NCBI GenBank assembly: GCA_963971575.1
Contig: OZ020624.1
Location: 31,880,356-31,944,355, forward strand
Direction: 5' to 3'
Source: Liopterus haemorrhoidalis
Taxonomy: Eukaryota > Arthropoda > Insecta > Coleoptera > Dytiscidae
Length of the DNA stretch: 64,000 bases
Shown here piece after piece: positions 43,693 to 55,307 of this stretch. The notes beneath the pieces were generated by a model. The model worked only from the letters and a program-made list of their open reading frames with translations. It made no database searches and was not told where the DNA came from. Position numbers and translations under genes: made by a program. How positions within the stretch are numbered: the stretch's first letter is position 1; each line of letters opens with the position of its first letter.

Positions 43693-46160
43693 TTAGGAAA
43701 TATCTTGGGATGTACCAACAGGCCTGTTTCGTACTATTATACCATCTATATCGTTTCGAACTAAAAATTCATTATTATCCCCATTTGGTCCTACAAATGA
43801 ATAATCTTCACTTTCCATCACTATCGATTGGATTATATTGTGAAGAGTATCATAGAGTACATCTGATGGACCAGTGATGCTGCACAGAGGGAATACCGAG
43901 GGAGACCTAAAAAATAACGGAAGTGTTTAACTTACTAAAAGACGTGTTTAAGGCAAGATCTCCCAGCAAACATTCAACCATCGGTCGAATGCCGGAAAAC
44001 TGATTTTTCTATTGGTAAATTGCTTGTACTAAAAGTTTGTGCAACGCCAGTATTAATAATGTACTTTACATTTGTATTTCGCACTCCTCCTATACGAAGT
44101 ACTTTACCAGCATTTTATGAGCACTCCTTATTTTTGTTAATATGTTACATTTTACTTTTGTTTCACCATCGTTGAATAAATTTATTCAACGAATAAAGTT
44201 GACAATATCGCATCATTCTATTGACAACAACGTTAATTTCTGCATTAATAGTTTAAAACCGATGCGATAATCAGCCGTATGAATAAAGTTGAAGTAAATG
44301 CTCATAAGTAGAAGGTAGAAGTAAAAGCATTTGCTTCGAGTAAAAGGTCGGAGTAAAAGCATTTGCTTCTTTTTATATGAGTAATGATTACCTTTTACTA
44401 ACAAGTCAATGCTTCTACCGGTGAGTAAAAGGTCAAGAGGATGTATTTATGTTGAAACCAGAAAATCAGTGTTTATCAAAATCGTACTACTTCTTTCTGA
44501 TTGCTGTCAACTTGAAATTAGTCTATAAACACTATCAAAACTGTACTAGTGCTGTACTGAGTTCCATGTTTGACATATCAGTTTATTTTTATTGGTGTAA
44601 AGTCATGTACAGATTCAGGGCACTTTACACCTACACTTGTAAACATTTCACTGGCATCAAAAATTGCCTATACATTTAGCATAGGTTTTCCTTTATGATT
44701 GACATATTCATCTTCATGGATCTTCGGTTTTTCTATCCCTATATGTGTACAGTCAATGACACCAACTGCGGTTGGAAAACGGTATTTTCTTTGCCACATT
44801 TTTTTCGCCTCCACTAATAAATTTTGGGAAGTAAGAAATTTAATCCAGTTGCCAGCTTGTGCAACTATTTGATCAACAACACTGCTGACAGTTAGTGATA
44901 CTGTGGATTGCTCCACCCCAAGTTCCTCACCGATACTTCTTTGAAATCCAAGATCAGCTAGATATCTCAACAAAAAAAAAGTTACCTAAAAATTATTAGC
45001 TAAACACTCTCATCTGTTCAAAACGAAAATAACTTTTATGGCAGTACGACGTGATAAAGAACGATGCCTATAATGTTTCATATTTCTTAAATACACAATA
45101 TCCGCGATGGCAATTAGTTCACTACAACAATTTTTGACAAGTGAGTATATGAATATATAGATGCATGTTTTTCGAAGCATTTTCTTATAATTTAAAGTAA
45201 AAGGTCCGTTTTATTCATAACCATTTACTTCTGTCTTGAGCAAAAGATCAACAAAAAAGCATTTGCTTCTTACTCATAAGTAGAAGGTTTTGCTTGCATT
45301 TTTATTCATATTGTTGGGAGGATTTGCTTCATAATTTGCAAGTAAAAGGTTATGCTTATTTTTATTCATACGGCCCATTGTCAACTTTATTTGTTCAATA
45401 AATTTATTCAACGATGGTGAAATGGCCAAATGAGTATTTATTTTGCACCTAACCATTAATTTATTTTAATACTGGGTAAGTATAAGGTAACTATACATAT
45501 GTTATATTTGAAATACTAGACAGTGGGTATAATATAAGCACTGAAATAAATCTTGCAACTAATGCGATTATTTGGCACTTTACCGCTGCTGGGCCGGTAA
45601 TTGATAAACCAATGGGCCAGCTAACGGCCACGGGGACACCGGGGTACTGGCCCATTACTTTCAATGTCGGGGAGTATGTGCTTCAACAGTACTGGCCCGT
45701 ATAAAAATGTTTTCTGGGCTATTTCTATTTTCCAATAAACTACATATTTAACATAATTGCCTTTCTGAGCTTTTCGGTTTCTTCTATTCGGCTTCTTAGG
45801 TTCTGTAACTTCACAAACCTAACCTAATTAACAACTGTTGTTTAGGTATAACTCAAAATATTATACCTAAAGTTGTTGTTTATAACATGGATTTGTAGGG
45901 ACTGTGGTTGGGCCTTTTTTGGTCATATTTCATATTTATTAACTTTACCTTTGAGGCCTTTCAATGGCTGGTGTCTCCAAACCAAGTATTCTTCCTCCAA
46001 ATCGTGTCAATGTCAAATTGATTTGTTCAAGAGCATCTTTCCTTAATTCCATAAAAAGAAACATCCAAAATGCCGACACTATAAGGGCCGTAGAAACACA
46101 AACAAATGCTGATTCCACTAAGGGATGTTTTTGGAACAATTCTGGGACAAATGGTAACAT
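43693..46160 (-). CDS. Single-pass membrane protein, 141 aa, two exons, unrecognised
   Basis: Exon 1 is 45949-46160 and exon 2 is 43693-43906 on the minus strand. The donor is CAAAG|GTAAAG, the acceptor ATTTTTTAG, the split codon gives Arg71, and the 426-nt frame is complete. Exon 1 has a good AAAAATG start and a hydrophobic helix at about residues 16-37 (SAFVCVSTALIVSAFWMFLF), followed by a charged ELRKDALEQINLTLTRFGG segment. Exon 2 encodes a hydrophilic tail with SIVMESEDYSFVGPNGDNN and NEFLVRNDIDGIIVRNRPVG. There is no classical signal peptide, so the helix probably anchors the protein. I know no family for it. Neither exon looks like transposon coding, and both are free of stops. The 2042-bp intron is taken up by nested mobile elements. 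Confidence 0.72.
44161..45422 (-). mobile_element. PIF/Harbinger-type element with concentric inverted repeats
   Basis: The 46-bp ends (44161-44206 and 45377-45422) are near-perfect inverted repeats, each containing the 20-bp palindrome GTTGAATAAATTTATTCAAC or a near copy. A second inverted pair, GCCGTATGAATAAA (44274) and its inverse (45360-45373), lies just inside. Both subterminal zones are packed with AAGCATTTGCTTC and AGTAAAAGGT motifs, plausibly transposase binding sites. A transposase remnant lies at 44580-45170. Confidence 0.75.
44580..45170 (-). pseudogene. HARBI1-like transposase pseudogene
   Basis: The main exon, acceptor at about 44989, reads LRYLADLGFQRSIGEELGVE, STVSLTVSSVVDQIV and FPTAVGVIDCTHIGIEKP (first catalytic Asp), then YVNHKGKPMLNV. 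A TAG interrupts the frame at about 44668, after which AIFDASEMFTSV and CPESVHDF continue in frame. This matches the conserved G-S-V-H-D region. An upstream exon-like stretch is at about 45000-45140. The gene is broken. Confidence 0.8.
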
Positions 46161-46209
46161 TTTTAATTTTTTTTTGTACTTGACAATTTTGAAAGATAAC
46201 AATTGAAAT

Positions 46210-46415
46210 TTTAAGGATTACTTGATTGATTATATAGGTTTAAATAATATTTATTTTAATTTTATAAAATAAAAAAATTACAAAATATTTTAGGCACAAT
46301 GGGATATTTATCAATAATGCTGAGTTTGTACACATCGTCACAATAGGGCAACATTTTTTTTTTTTTTAATTTGAGTTTTTTGACAGGTTTTGGATTCCAT
46401 TTCTTAAAAGGGTAA
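46210..46415. other. 5' flank of the membrane protein gene
   Basis: AT-rich, no ORF. The promoter of the gene at 43693-46160 should be here, but no TATA/Inr pair is clear. Confidence 0.35.
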
Positions 46416-46419
46416 TGTA

Positions 46420-47605
46420 CAGCCTGTTCCAAACGATTAGGCGGAACTAACCGGAATTTTCATTAGCATTGTCAGTAGCTATTTTTTTATATATTGAAGT
46501 TGGCTTTTCCTGAACAAAATGATCAAAAGCTTCAATCAATCGGTAAAATTAACAACAACAATTACGCTGGCTAAGGGTGCATTCGAGTTGTACAGAGTAG
46601 AGCGAGCGCTGAGCGAACAGTTGATGGTGACGTCATGAATAGAGAACTAACGGAGCGAGCGTTCTTGTGACGTAATGTTTATAAAATCTAACCCTACAAT
46701 TTTAGGCGGCGTTTTTACTGTCAGATTAGTTCACGTCAGTCATGAATCAAAATTATGTACCTCGGTTTTTCGTTGATTTCTTTTTCAATGATGAAGAAAT
46801 AAAATTAATTAAAAATTAAATAATAATTAATGAATTAATTTAATGAATTTTTTCCATTTTAATTTTATGCACGGTGTATTTTAATAATTTTTTTGCTGTT
46901 TACAGAACGTCACAAATACATAAAATGGCCGTACTCTGTAGCCATAGACAAATAACAATATTATTTGTCTATTGTTATTTGTCTGAGGCTATTATTTTTA
47001 TTTTATTTATAATTTAATTTTAAACTTTCATTTCTTTCCCGCCATACTCCATATGCTCGGTCTTAAAACCCCGAACACATAGAGCGCACTCTAAATGCTC
47101 GCTCGATCGCAAAACGAATGCAATTGAGTGTACTCCGAGCGTCAAATCGAACACGTTTGAGTGTACAGAGCGTGCTCGGAACGCTCGGAGCGTCAAATCG
47201 AATGTACCCAAAATGTTTGAGCAATTGGTGGTATTAAAAGGAAATAAAAATATAAATTAACAATGTTATAAGTATTAATTGTATTTGTTTTTCCTTGGTA
47301 AAATGAAAAATAGAAATATTATTTAATTATATCTTTTATTTAACTTTATGGTAATCTGTTTTTTTTTTTTTAATTTATATATATATATATATATTAATGT
47401 ACTTTTTTTAAATAAAGTAATTGAAAAAGTATTTAAAATTACTAATATAATAGTAATTGGTAATTGAATTACTTTTTTCTTAGCAGTAATTATTTCAAAA
47501 GTATTTTAATTACTTTTTTGTCAGAGTAATTAGTAATTGTAATTAATTACTGTTTGTAAGTAATTTGACCAGCTCTGGTTCCGCCTAATCGTTTGGAATA
47601 GGCTG
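46420..47605. mobile_element. TA-flanked TIR element with a nested GC-rich MITE
   Basis: The outer ends CAGCCTGTTCCAAACGATTA / TAATCGTTTGGAATAGGCTG (46420 and to 47605) are flanked by TA, as in Tc1/mariner. A second inverted pair, GGGTGCATTCGA (46575) and TCGAATGTACCC (to 47209), marks a nested element with many GAGCG motifs. Solo outer ends recur near 35215-35255 and 60592-60620. No transposase remains. Confidence 0.78.
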
Positions 47606-47607
47606 TA

Positions 47608-48226
47608 TGCTGTTCAATTTTGTAAGGAAAAACTATTTATTTCTTCCACAACACCATATATATTTATTATTTTCACAAATTGTTTTTCATTTGAAAAAAA
47701 TTCATGTTTCTCTCACTGCTTTTCTTATAGTCGGTTGCTAAAGTAAGAATTATCCCTAACAATGTAAGTTGTGTAACATATAAAAACAAATGATTTTAAC
47801 TTGAGTTAGAGAAAACTCTTACGTTAGCAACCCGACATTAGAGTGACAACCAAATAACCAAATACACAGCAGTTTGTGTTATGACAATTCATTATAACAC
47901 AAAATAATATATAAAAGAATAATAGTTGCTATCAAAAGTTAATGTTACAAACAAACTGCAACATTAAAGTTTAAACGCGATACAAACAACACGAGCCACT
48001 AATAAACAATAAACAGTTACTCGTTCCACTAGTTCAAATTCTGTCCGCTTGGTGTCACTTCATAGCGCTGTTGGGCCCAATAGATTTCGAGCAAAATATG
48101 GGATTAAAAGTCAAAATTTTAGGTCAATTATAAGGTCAGTATAGGGTCGCTTACTTATAAAATGACCCTCAAGTCACCCATGTGCCTCTATGTCTATAAA
48201 TTATAAAATTTAAATTCTAATTTAAC
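47608..48226. other. 3' flank of H2.0, no gene
   Basis: AT-rich spacer with no coding evidence. It probably contains the H2.0 3' UTR on the minus strand (just below 48227). Confidence 0.4.
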
Positions 48227-51200
48227 TTAGTCTGTACTATCTACATCTATATGTAAATTTTCTTGTGTGGAATCAACGTTATTTTCTCCTTTTGAACTTT
48301 CTTTACTATGTCTCCATTTCATTCTTCTATTCTGGAACCAGACTTTCACCTGGGCGTCTGTTAAACCCAGCGTTGCAGCGAGTTGACGTCGATCTGGTTT
48401 GGTTATGTATTTTTGTATCTGAAACCTACGTTCTAGTCCTTTTCTTTGAAGATTACTAAACACAGCCCTAGACCAAGAGCGTTTTCTTTTTCCCTGGTTC
48501 TGGATTTGTGGTTGTGTGCTTGCCACCTGGATATCTGGAATCAAAATGTCTATTACAAGCTTTATTTTTTGGCCATATGGTATGTTTCAATGACGTATTG
48601 AGATAGGGATGGCCAAATTTTGTTTATTTATATAAATTACTTAATTTCTTAAATCGGTCTTTGTACATCCGGTAGTTTTATTTGTTTATTTAATAAATTC
48701 TTTGAACAATCTAATTTAATTTTGTAGAAAAATAGATTTGTGTTAATTTTTCCTTAATTTTATATTAGTTTTATTTAGCTGTAAAAATTTGCTTGAGAAA
48801 AAAATTTCAAAATTAAACTTAATCAAAAGGCTTAAAGCGAAAACAAATTCAGAAATTTTTGCCCGTTTTTAATATAAAAAAGATCTGTGGATTCCAAAAA
48901 TCAAAACCACAAGTCTCTATCTCTATCCGTTTTTGCGTTATGTTTTTTTTTTTAATATAGAAAATTTACGACAAATACTAGAAAAATGTCATGGACTAAA
49001 TTTAAAATTAAAACAAAGTTAGCCAAATAAAATAAATTTCAAATTTTTTATAGACTAAATCGACTATAGTGAATCCAAAAATTCTGTCCCCAAATTGATA
49101 TCTCTATCCGTTTTTGCGTTATGATTTTTTTTTTTAATATAGAAAATTTACGACAAATACTAGAAAAATTTCATGGATTAAAATTAAAATAAAAACAAAG
49201 TTAGCCAAATAAAATAAATTTCAAATTTTTTCTAGACTAAATCGACTATAGTGAATCCAAAAATTCTATCCCCAAATTGATATCTCTATCCGTTTTTGAG
49301 TTATTGATTTTTTTTATATTCAACATTTACAATAAAAACTAGAAAAATTTCATGGATTAAAATTAAAATAAAAACAAAGTTAGCCAAATAAAATAAATTT
49401 CAAATTTTTTCTAGACTAAATCGACTATAGTGAATCCAAAAATTCTGTCCCCAAATTGATATCTCTATCCGTTTTTGCGTTATGATTTTTTTTTAATATA
49501 AAAAATTTACGATAAATACTAGAAAAATTACATGGACTAAAACTAAAATTAAAACAAAGCTAGTTAAAGAAAATGAACCTTAATTTTTTTCTGGACTAAA
49601 TCGACATCCGGGAATCCAAAAATACCAATCCCAAATCTCTATCTTTAACTATTTTTGAGATATGGTTTTTAACTTGGACTATATTACGAAAGATTAATTG
49701 CAAAAGATTTGAAAAAATACACCTTAATAAATTTAAAAAAAATCTAAAATAAATCTAAAATAAATCCGGAACAAGTCAAAGAAAATTAATTGCAAATTTT
49801 TTTTGGACTAAATCACCTATGGGGAATCCCATTCTGAGTAGAAAGGCTTCAGGATTAAGTAAGTAAGAGAAATATTTCGAAAAAAATTATTTAACAAAAG
49901 TTGTTATAAAAGCAACAACTTATAATAACTTTTATTTGATACATTTTTTGATAAAGCAGCATAAATGAAACAAGTACTTTGTGATGGCGGATGGTCCTGT
50001 GGTGGCCACAGCTGATTTTTTAGTGTACCATGAAGTCCTTTTAACACTACTATTTTTAGAGTGTACTAAGTATCTACAAAACCCAGAAATGTGTGACAAT
50101 TCACAAACATATTTTTAAGATTTGATTTACTTTTTTTTTTTATTTTGTACATATTATTCGTGTTCTTTATGCAGCGTTATGCTATGTTTTACAGCAGTTA
50201 ATTTTTGTTAGTGGTACAGCACATGTTTTTTGAAAGCCCCCTTATATTTTTTAGTGATTTCCTAAAATCAATCACTTATCGCTTTCATAATTAGTTGAAC
50301 ATAATTACCCAAACATCTTGTATCTTTGTATACAACTGGTAGACATAGTGTTTACAACAGTCTATTTGAAACATAAAATGTTTATGGTAGCTAAGGAAGA
50401 TCTCCATGTGTCTACATATGTTCTACGTTGTCTAAACAATTTCGTTTATACCGGGAACGCCTCTTAATGAGGTATTTTTATGTGTAAAACAATGTTTATT
50501 TGACTTCTAAGTATGTTGTTTAATTCTGGTTGGATTTAGTAATTGCCACCATATTGTTTAGAAAAACAACTATCTCTCAAAAACTGTTAAATATAACGAA
50601 TTGCGGACAGAATTTTTGTTTTCCTTAAAGACCAGGAGCTTAAAGACCGGGGGATTTGAATTTTTTTAAACTAGGAAAGAGGGAATTTTTTAAATATTTT
50701 TTTCATTATCCTCTACCTAAAATTAGCCTAAAAACTTATTTTGAGCAAAATCAGAGCAAAAAACAAAAAGCAAAATTGAGGGAAAAAAATTTGATTTGAA
50801 TTTTTTAAAACTAGAAAAGGGGGATTTTTTTAAATATTTTTTTCATTATCCTCTACCTAAAATTAGCCTAAAAACTTATTTTGAACAAAATCAGAGCAAA
50901 AACAAAAATCAAAATATTGAAAAAAAATTTTGACTTGAATTTTTTTAAACTAGAAAAGGGGGAATTTTTTAAATATTTTTTTCATCATCCTCAACCTAAA
51001 ATTAGCCTAAAAACTTATTTTGAACAAAATCAGAGCAAAAAACAAAAAGCAAAATTAAGGAAAAAAAAATTTGATTTGAATTTTTTTAAATTAGAAAAGG
51101 GGGAATTTTTTAAATATTGTTTTCATTATCCTCAACCTAAAATTAGCCTAAAAACTTATTTTGAACAAAATCAGAGCAAAAAACAAAAAGCAAAAATAAA

Positions 51201-53426
51201 AAAAAAAATTGATTTGAATTTTTTTAAACTAGGAAAGGGGGAATTTTTTAAATATTTTTTTTCATTATCCTCAACCTAAAATTAGCGTAAAAACTTATTT
51301 TGAACAAAATAAAAGCAAAAAAAAAAAATATTGAAAAAAAAATTTAATAATAATTTTTTGAAATTTATCTTTAAGTCAAAGATATCGACTTGCGGATAGA
51401 ATTTTTTGATTTACCACCTTACATTTAGTCTAATATAAAATTTTGGGTCGTAATAATGCACTTAATTGTTTAATAAAGATGTTTATTCAATTTTAAATTG
51501 CATTAAATTTGTTATATTGTAGTTCTAAAAACTCCAAAAGATGGGACCAGGTGTCTCGTTTTAACATTTTTACATTTATGTATATCTATAAATTGTTATC
51601 TAATAAACAATCTTAATCCTGCAAATTTTTGTTGATAAATTTTATTCGATAAATACACGACCTTCAGTAGATAATGCATGTTAATATTTAATTTTTAGTT
51701 TGAATGACTTAAAAAAATTGTTTAGTTTTATCTTGGATGTTCTTCTTATCTTTGTGAACTTCAAAACAGAAGCCCTTTAGACATCGTAAATTTTTTTTCA
51801 AGTGTTTACTTGGGTATATTTTGGTGAGTAAGATGTAAACAATTTTTAAACTTAAGAAATAAGATATATTTAAATATTTAATTAATGTTTTTGTATTAAT
51901 TGATCAATATAAAATGTTTATATTTAAGGTTTTACAGTTTGTGTAATATAATATAGCTAATATGTTTATATACATAAAATTTGTTTAGCATAAATTTTGT
52001 TTATGTTAAATGTAAACCATATTTTATTCGTTTATATCTCAAAAATGGTTAGAGGTAGCGGCTTGGGGATTGAATTTTTGAAATTATCACTTATTATTTA
52101 GTCTAGAAAAAATTTGGGGCTTTTATAGTGCTATTTGGTTTTAGTTGAAGACGTACTGAACAAATAAAAATTTAAAAAAAAAAATTGGTTGACTATATTT
52201 CGAAAACTAAAAAAGATAGAGACTTGGGGATGAAATTTTTGAACTCCCAAGGCCCTAATTAGTCTAGAAACTCAATTTGAGTAAAATCCACAATAGATTT
52301 TCACCGAAATATTATTTTTAATAACTTTGAAAATTTATATTTCAAAAACGGTTAGGGATAGTTTTCTCTGGTTTTAATTTTTGGAATCCTCATACTTTTT
52401 TTACTCTAGCAAAAATTTGCGGCCTTAATTGTGCCATATGGTTTTGCTCAAATTTAAAAAAAAAATTTTTTTTTTTGGTTGACCATACCTCAAAAATTAA
52501 AAAAGATATAGGCCTGGGGTTGAAATTTTTGAACTCTCAAGGCCCTAATCAGTCTATAAACTTATTTTAAATAAAATTGTAACAAAATAATTATTTAAAA
52601 TTTTTTGTCACCGATTTTTTTTTTTTAATTTTGATGATATCATAAAAATGATTAAAGATAGAGACCTCTGGTTTAAATTTTTGAAACCCGTGTACATTTA
52701 TTAGTCTAGTAAAAATTTGGGGTCTTTATTGTGCCATATAGTTTTGCCTAAGAATGTATTGAAAAATCGAAAAAAAAATTTTTTTTTGGGTGACCATATC
52801 TCTAAATCTAAAAAAGATAGAAACGAGGGGTTGAAATTTTTGAACTCTCAAGGCCTTAATTAGTCTATAAACTTAATTTGTGTAAAATTCTAACAAAATA
52901 ATTTTTTGAAATTTTGACAACATTTTTTTTTTCAAAATTTTGAAAAAATATATCTCTTCAACGGTTAGAGCTAGAGACCTCTGATTCGAATTTTTGAAAT
53001 CCTCGTATTTTATTTTGTCTACAAAAAAATTAAGGTTCAAATTAAAATACAAATAATGGAAAGAAAAAGAATCAGCTTTTTGGAGTGATTCTTTTTTTTT
53101 CCTATTATTTGGACGTTGAATAATTTAATACTAATAAAAAAATAAATATTCTTACTTGGTCTGGTGTATAATGTTGTGTTAGCATACGGCCTAACAGGTT
53201 GTGGAACCTGAATAGGTGCATACTGTCCAAATTCATGATTTGGTCCCAATCTGCAGCACCTAAGTAATGAACTAACACAATCCGAACAAGGGACAGCCAT
53301 CGTTGGTTTCGGGTATAAAATTTGAGTTCCTTGAGGTTCATGTTCTTTAGGTACTCTTGGTACATCTGGTGACAAAAGACGATCTACTCCAAATTTTAAC
53401 TTTGGTGGCTTCGACGATGAATCCAT
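48227..53426 (-). CDS. H2.0: H2.0/HLX homeobox transcription factor, two coding exons
   Basis: Nuclear DNA-binding factor of the H2.0-like (HLX) class, which patterns visceral mesoderm and gut muscle in flies and vertebrates. Exon 1 is 53156-53426 (M1 to the split codon Asn91) and exon 2 is 48227-48534; 579 nt, 192 residues, GT-AG and phase-matched. An eh1 Groucho-binding motif, [10 protein letters not shown], is at residues 10-19. The homeodomain (about 108-168) contains [36 protein letters not shown] and [13 protein letters not shown], nearly identical to HLX. A short acidic tail ends [10 protein letters not shown] run of cysteines ([11 protein letters not shown]) lies between eh1 and the homeodomain. 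The protein is shorter than the fly and human proteins. The ATG at 53426 is the first in frame after a stop-free but non-family stretch, so an extra upstream exon cannot be excluded. The 4.6-kb intron is mostly satellite. Confidence 0.93.
48880..49830 (-). repeat. Satellite array, ~180-bp units, family S1 in reverse
   Basis: In the H2.0 intron. The core CTCTATCCGTTTTTG recurs at 48921, 49102, 49284 and 49462 (spacings 181, 182, 178), with a decayed fifth unit near 49640. Units 2-4 are nearly identical, so this is the most homogenised S1 array in the window. Confidence 0.92.
49840..50060. repeat. Fragment shared with intron 7 of YLPM1 plus a GGTCCTGTGGTGGCC module
   Basis: 49865-49960 resembles 14694-14790. 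It is followed at 49967-50022 by the ~55-bp module also seen at 31982-32035 and 59985-60037. Confidence 0.6.
50640..51350. repeat. Satellite array, 140-bp units, family S4
   Basis: Five units marked by AATTAGCCTAAAAACTTATT at 50721, 50861, 51000, 51141 and 51280 (spacings 139-141). Each also has GGGGGAATTTTTTAAATATT. Very low divergence. In the H2.0 intron. Confidence 0.92.
51370..51470 (+). repeat. Single S1 satellite unit
   Basis: One isolated monomer (AAAGATATCGACTTGCGG onward) directly after array S4. A second isolated one begins near 50567. Confidence 0.65.
52020..53035 (+). repeat. Satellite array S1 with ~300-bp dimeric order
   Basis: Seven monomers alternate in type. Type A starts at 52029, 52329, 52627 and 52944 (AAAACGGTTAG-like core). 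Type B starts at 52196, 52486 and 52792 (AAACTAAAAAAGATAG core). A-to-A spacing is about 298-317 and B-to-B 290-306, against 133-167 between neighbours. It lies 120 bp from H2.0 exon 1, in the intron. Confidence 0.85.
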
Positions 53427-53539
53427 TTTCGTGGTGGAAGATGACGGTGGACGATAATGGATATGTGGAGAATGGTAGGTCAAAATAACTTTTCCGATGT
53501 CAGCGATAAGGTATTATAAGCTCCGGGCAAAACAAATTT

Positions 53540-54420
53540 GAACTTGGGGATATGCTAAATTTTTTTGTGATCTTACGATTACTAATTTGACGGGGAGTAA
53601 CAAGGCACTTGCGGTTATCTTGAGAAATACCGGTCAAAATAGATTTTAACGATGATCTATGATGAATTTTTGGATGTATCGCGATTGTTAATTTGATGGT
53701 AAGTGGTTAAACATTTGCTGTTATCTTGAGAAATGCCGATCAATAGATCTTAGCCTGTCAAAATAGGTTTGGCAATGCTATTGCGAAAAATAAGGCACTA
53801 GTTTGGAGTTCTGAACAAAACAGATCTCAATGGTCTCTCTTTGATGCCATACGATTGTTAATTTGACAGCAACTTATGGAGTACTTGCAGTTATTTTGAA
53901 AAATGCCGGGCAAAACAGATTTCTGAATTTACGTGTGTATATACTGGTGAATAGCAGAATAACCAGTGAAAATATATTTTTGAGTAGTCAATAGACGTTG
54001 TTAACGGTCGTTGATAAAGCACGATATTTTGTAAAAAGATTTTTGAATTGACTTTCAATGAAGCACTAGTGGATTTTTGCAAAAGAGCTGGCGAAAATAT
54101 ATTTTTGTGTCTGCAGATGACGTTGTTAATGAATTGATTGCACTTTTCGATATCTTAACAAATGCCGAAACAGATTCTGAAGGGACATACGATGAAGCAG
54201 TACTGGATTTTAAAGACTAGCTGGTCAAAAGAAATTTTTGAGCCAGAAAACGATGTTGCTACAGATTACTGAGATGTCACGCAATGAAGCACAATTGTAT
54301 TTTTGCAAAACAACTGTTGAAAATATATTTTTAAGTCGGTGGACAACGTTGTTAACGGCGAACGATAAGCCAGTTGCGGATTTATGAAGAAAAGTCCGTC
54401 AAAATAATTGAGTAGTGTTG
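53540..54420. repeat. Diverged tandem array upstream of H2.0
   Basis: About eight degenerate units, roughly 85-170 bp apart, built around AAATGCCGGTCAAAATAGAT and often ACGATTGTTAATTTGA (for example about 53627, 53734, 53903, 54078, 54164, 54225, 54308, 54387). It begins just above the H2.0 start codon. Confidence 0.7.
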
Positions 54421-54854
54421 GCGTCGAACTACGAACAATGAAGATTTTGAGTATTTTATAAATCCGATGACATTAATGTCTTTTAGCAGGTAATGTTTCA
54501 CTTTTTGGTTTTATAACCTGGAGTCGATTTTGGACACACAAACAACAATCAACACTGAAAACTATTTATTAACCAGGTCTTTTCTATTTTTTGAATATTC
54601 TGTGATGATAATGTGTACTTTTTTGAGTTTTGATTGTCAGCGTCACTTCTCGGTTTGTGTTTGAGTTGATTTTTTCCACACAAAAATACTGAAAAATATT
54701 TGTCTACCATCAAACATTGTTTTCCAAGTATCCAGTGACGATAGTATGCATTTTTTTGATTTTTAGTAGAGAACGACTCACTTTTCAGCTTTTATAAAAG
54801 TCAATTCTGGCTACACAAACACTAAAAAAAATTTATCACTACAAAATAACACTA

Positions 54855-55270
54855 CACTAATAATTTTATCCAAAACTTTGATGATATTTTAATGGAGTTT
54901 GTCCATAATTGGATCAAATAAGCTTCCAAAAAGGGTTTTTGAAGGTTTTTTTACATATCTGCAATATATACAACGAGTTATTTCAACAGACACAATTAGA
55001 ACACCACAAAATTAATTTTCTCCACAACTTTGATGATGTTTTAATGGAGATTGTCCATTATTGGATAAAATAAGCCAGCAAAAAGAATTTTTGAAGGTTC
55101 TTTTACATATCTGCAATATATATATAATGAGTCACTTCCACATACACAATTTGAACGACACCACAAAATTAATTTTCTTCAAAACTTTGATGATATTTTA
55201 ATGGAGTTTGTCCATAATTGGACGAAATAAGCTTTCAAAAGGTGCTTTTGAAGATTTTTTTACATATCTG

Positions 55271-55307
<37 letters not shown>

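Larger units (their letters stand above)
43962..45718. mobile_element. CCCAGCAAACATT MITE, copy 2, split by a nested insertion
   Basis: Left part 43962-44133 and right part about 45536-45718 match the two halves of the 372-bp element at 32574-32945 in reverse orientation. The intervening ~1.4 kb is later insertion, including 44161-45422. Confidence 0.8.

Noticed and set aside
47020..47211. 63-residue minus-strand ORF
   Set aside because: Lies inside the GAGCG-rich nested MITE; no protein-like features.
50881..51279. 132-residue + strand ORF rich in Lys and Phe
   Set aside because: It follows the 140-bp S4 satellite exactly and repeats with it; composition reflects the repeat, not a protein.
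53105..53365. 86-residue minus-strand ORF overlapping H2.0 exon 1
   Set aside because: Wrong frame; the overlapping frame carries the eh1 motif and joins the homeodomain exon in phase.
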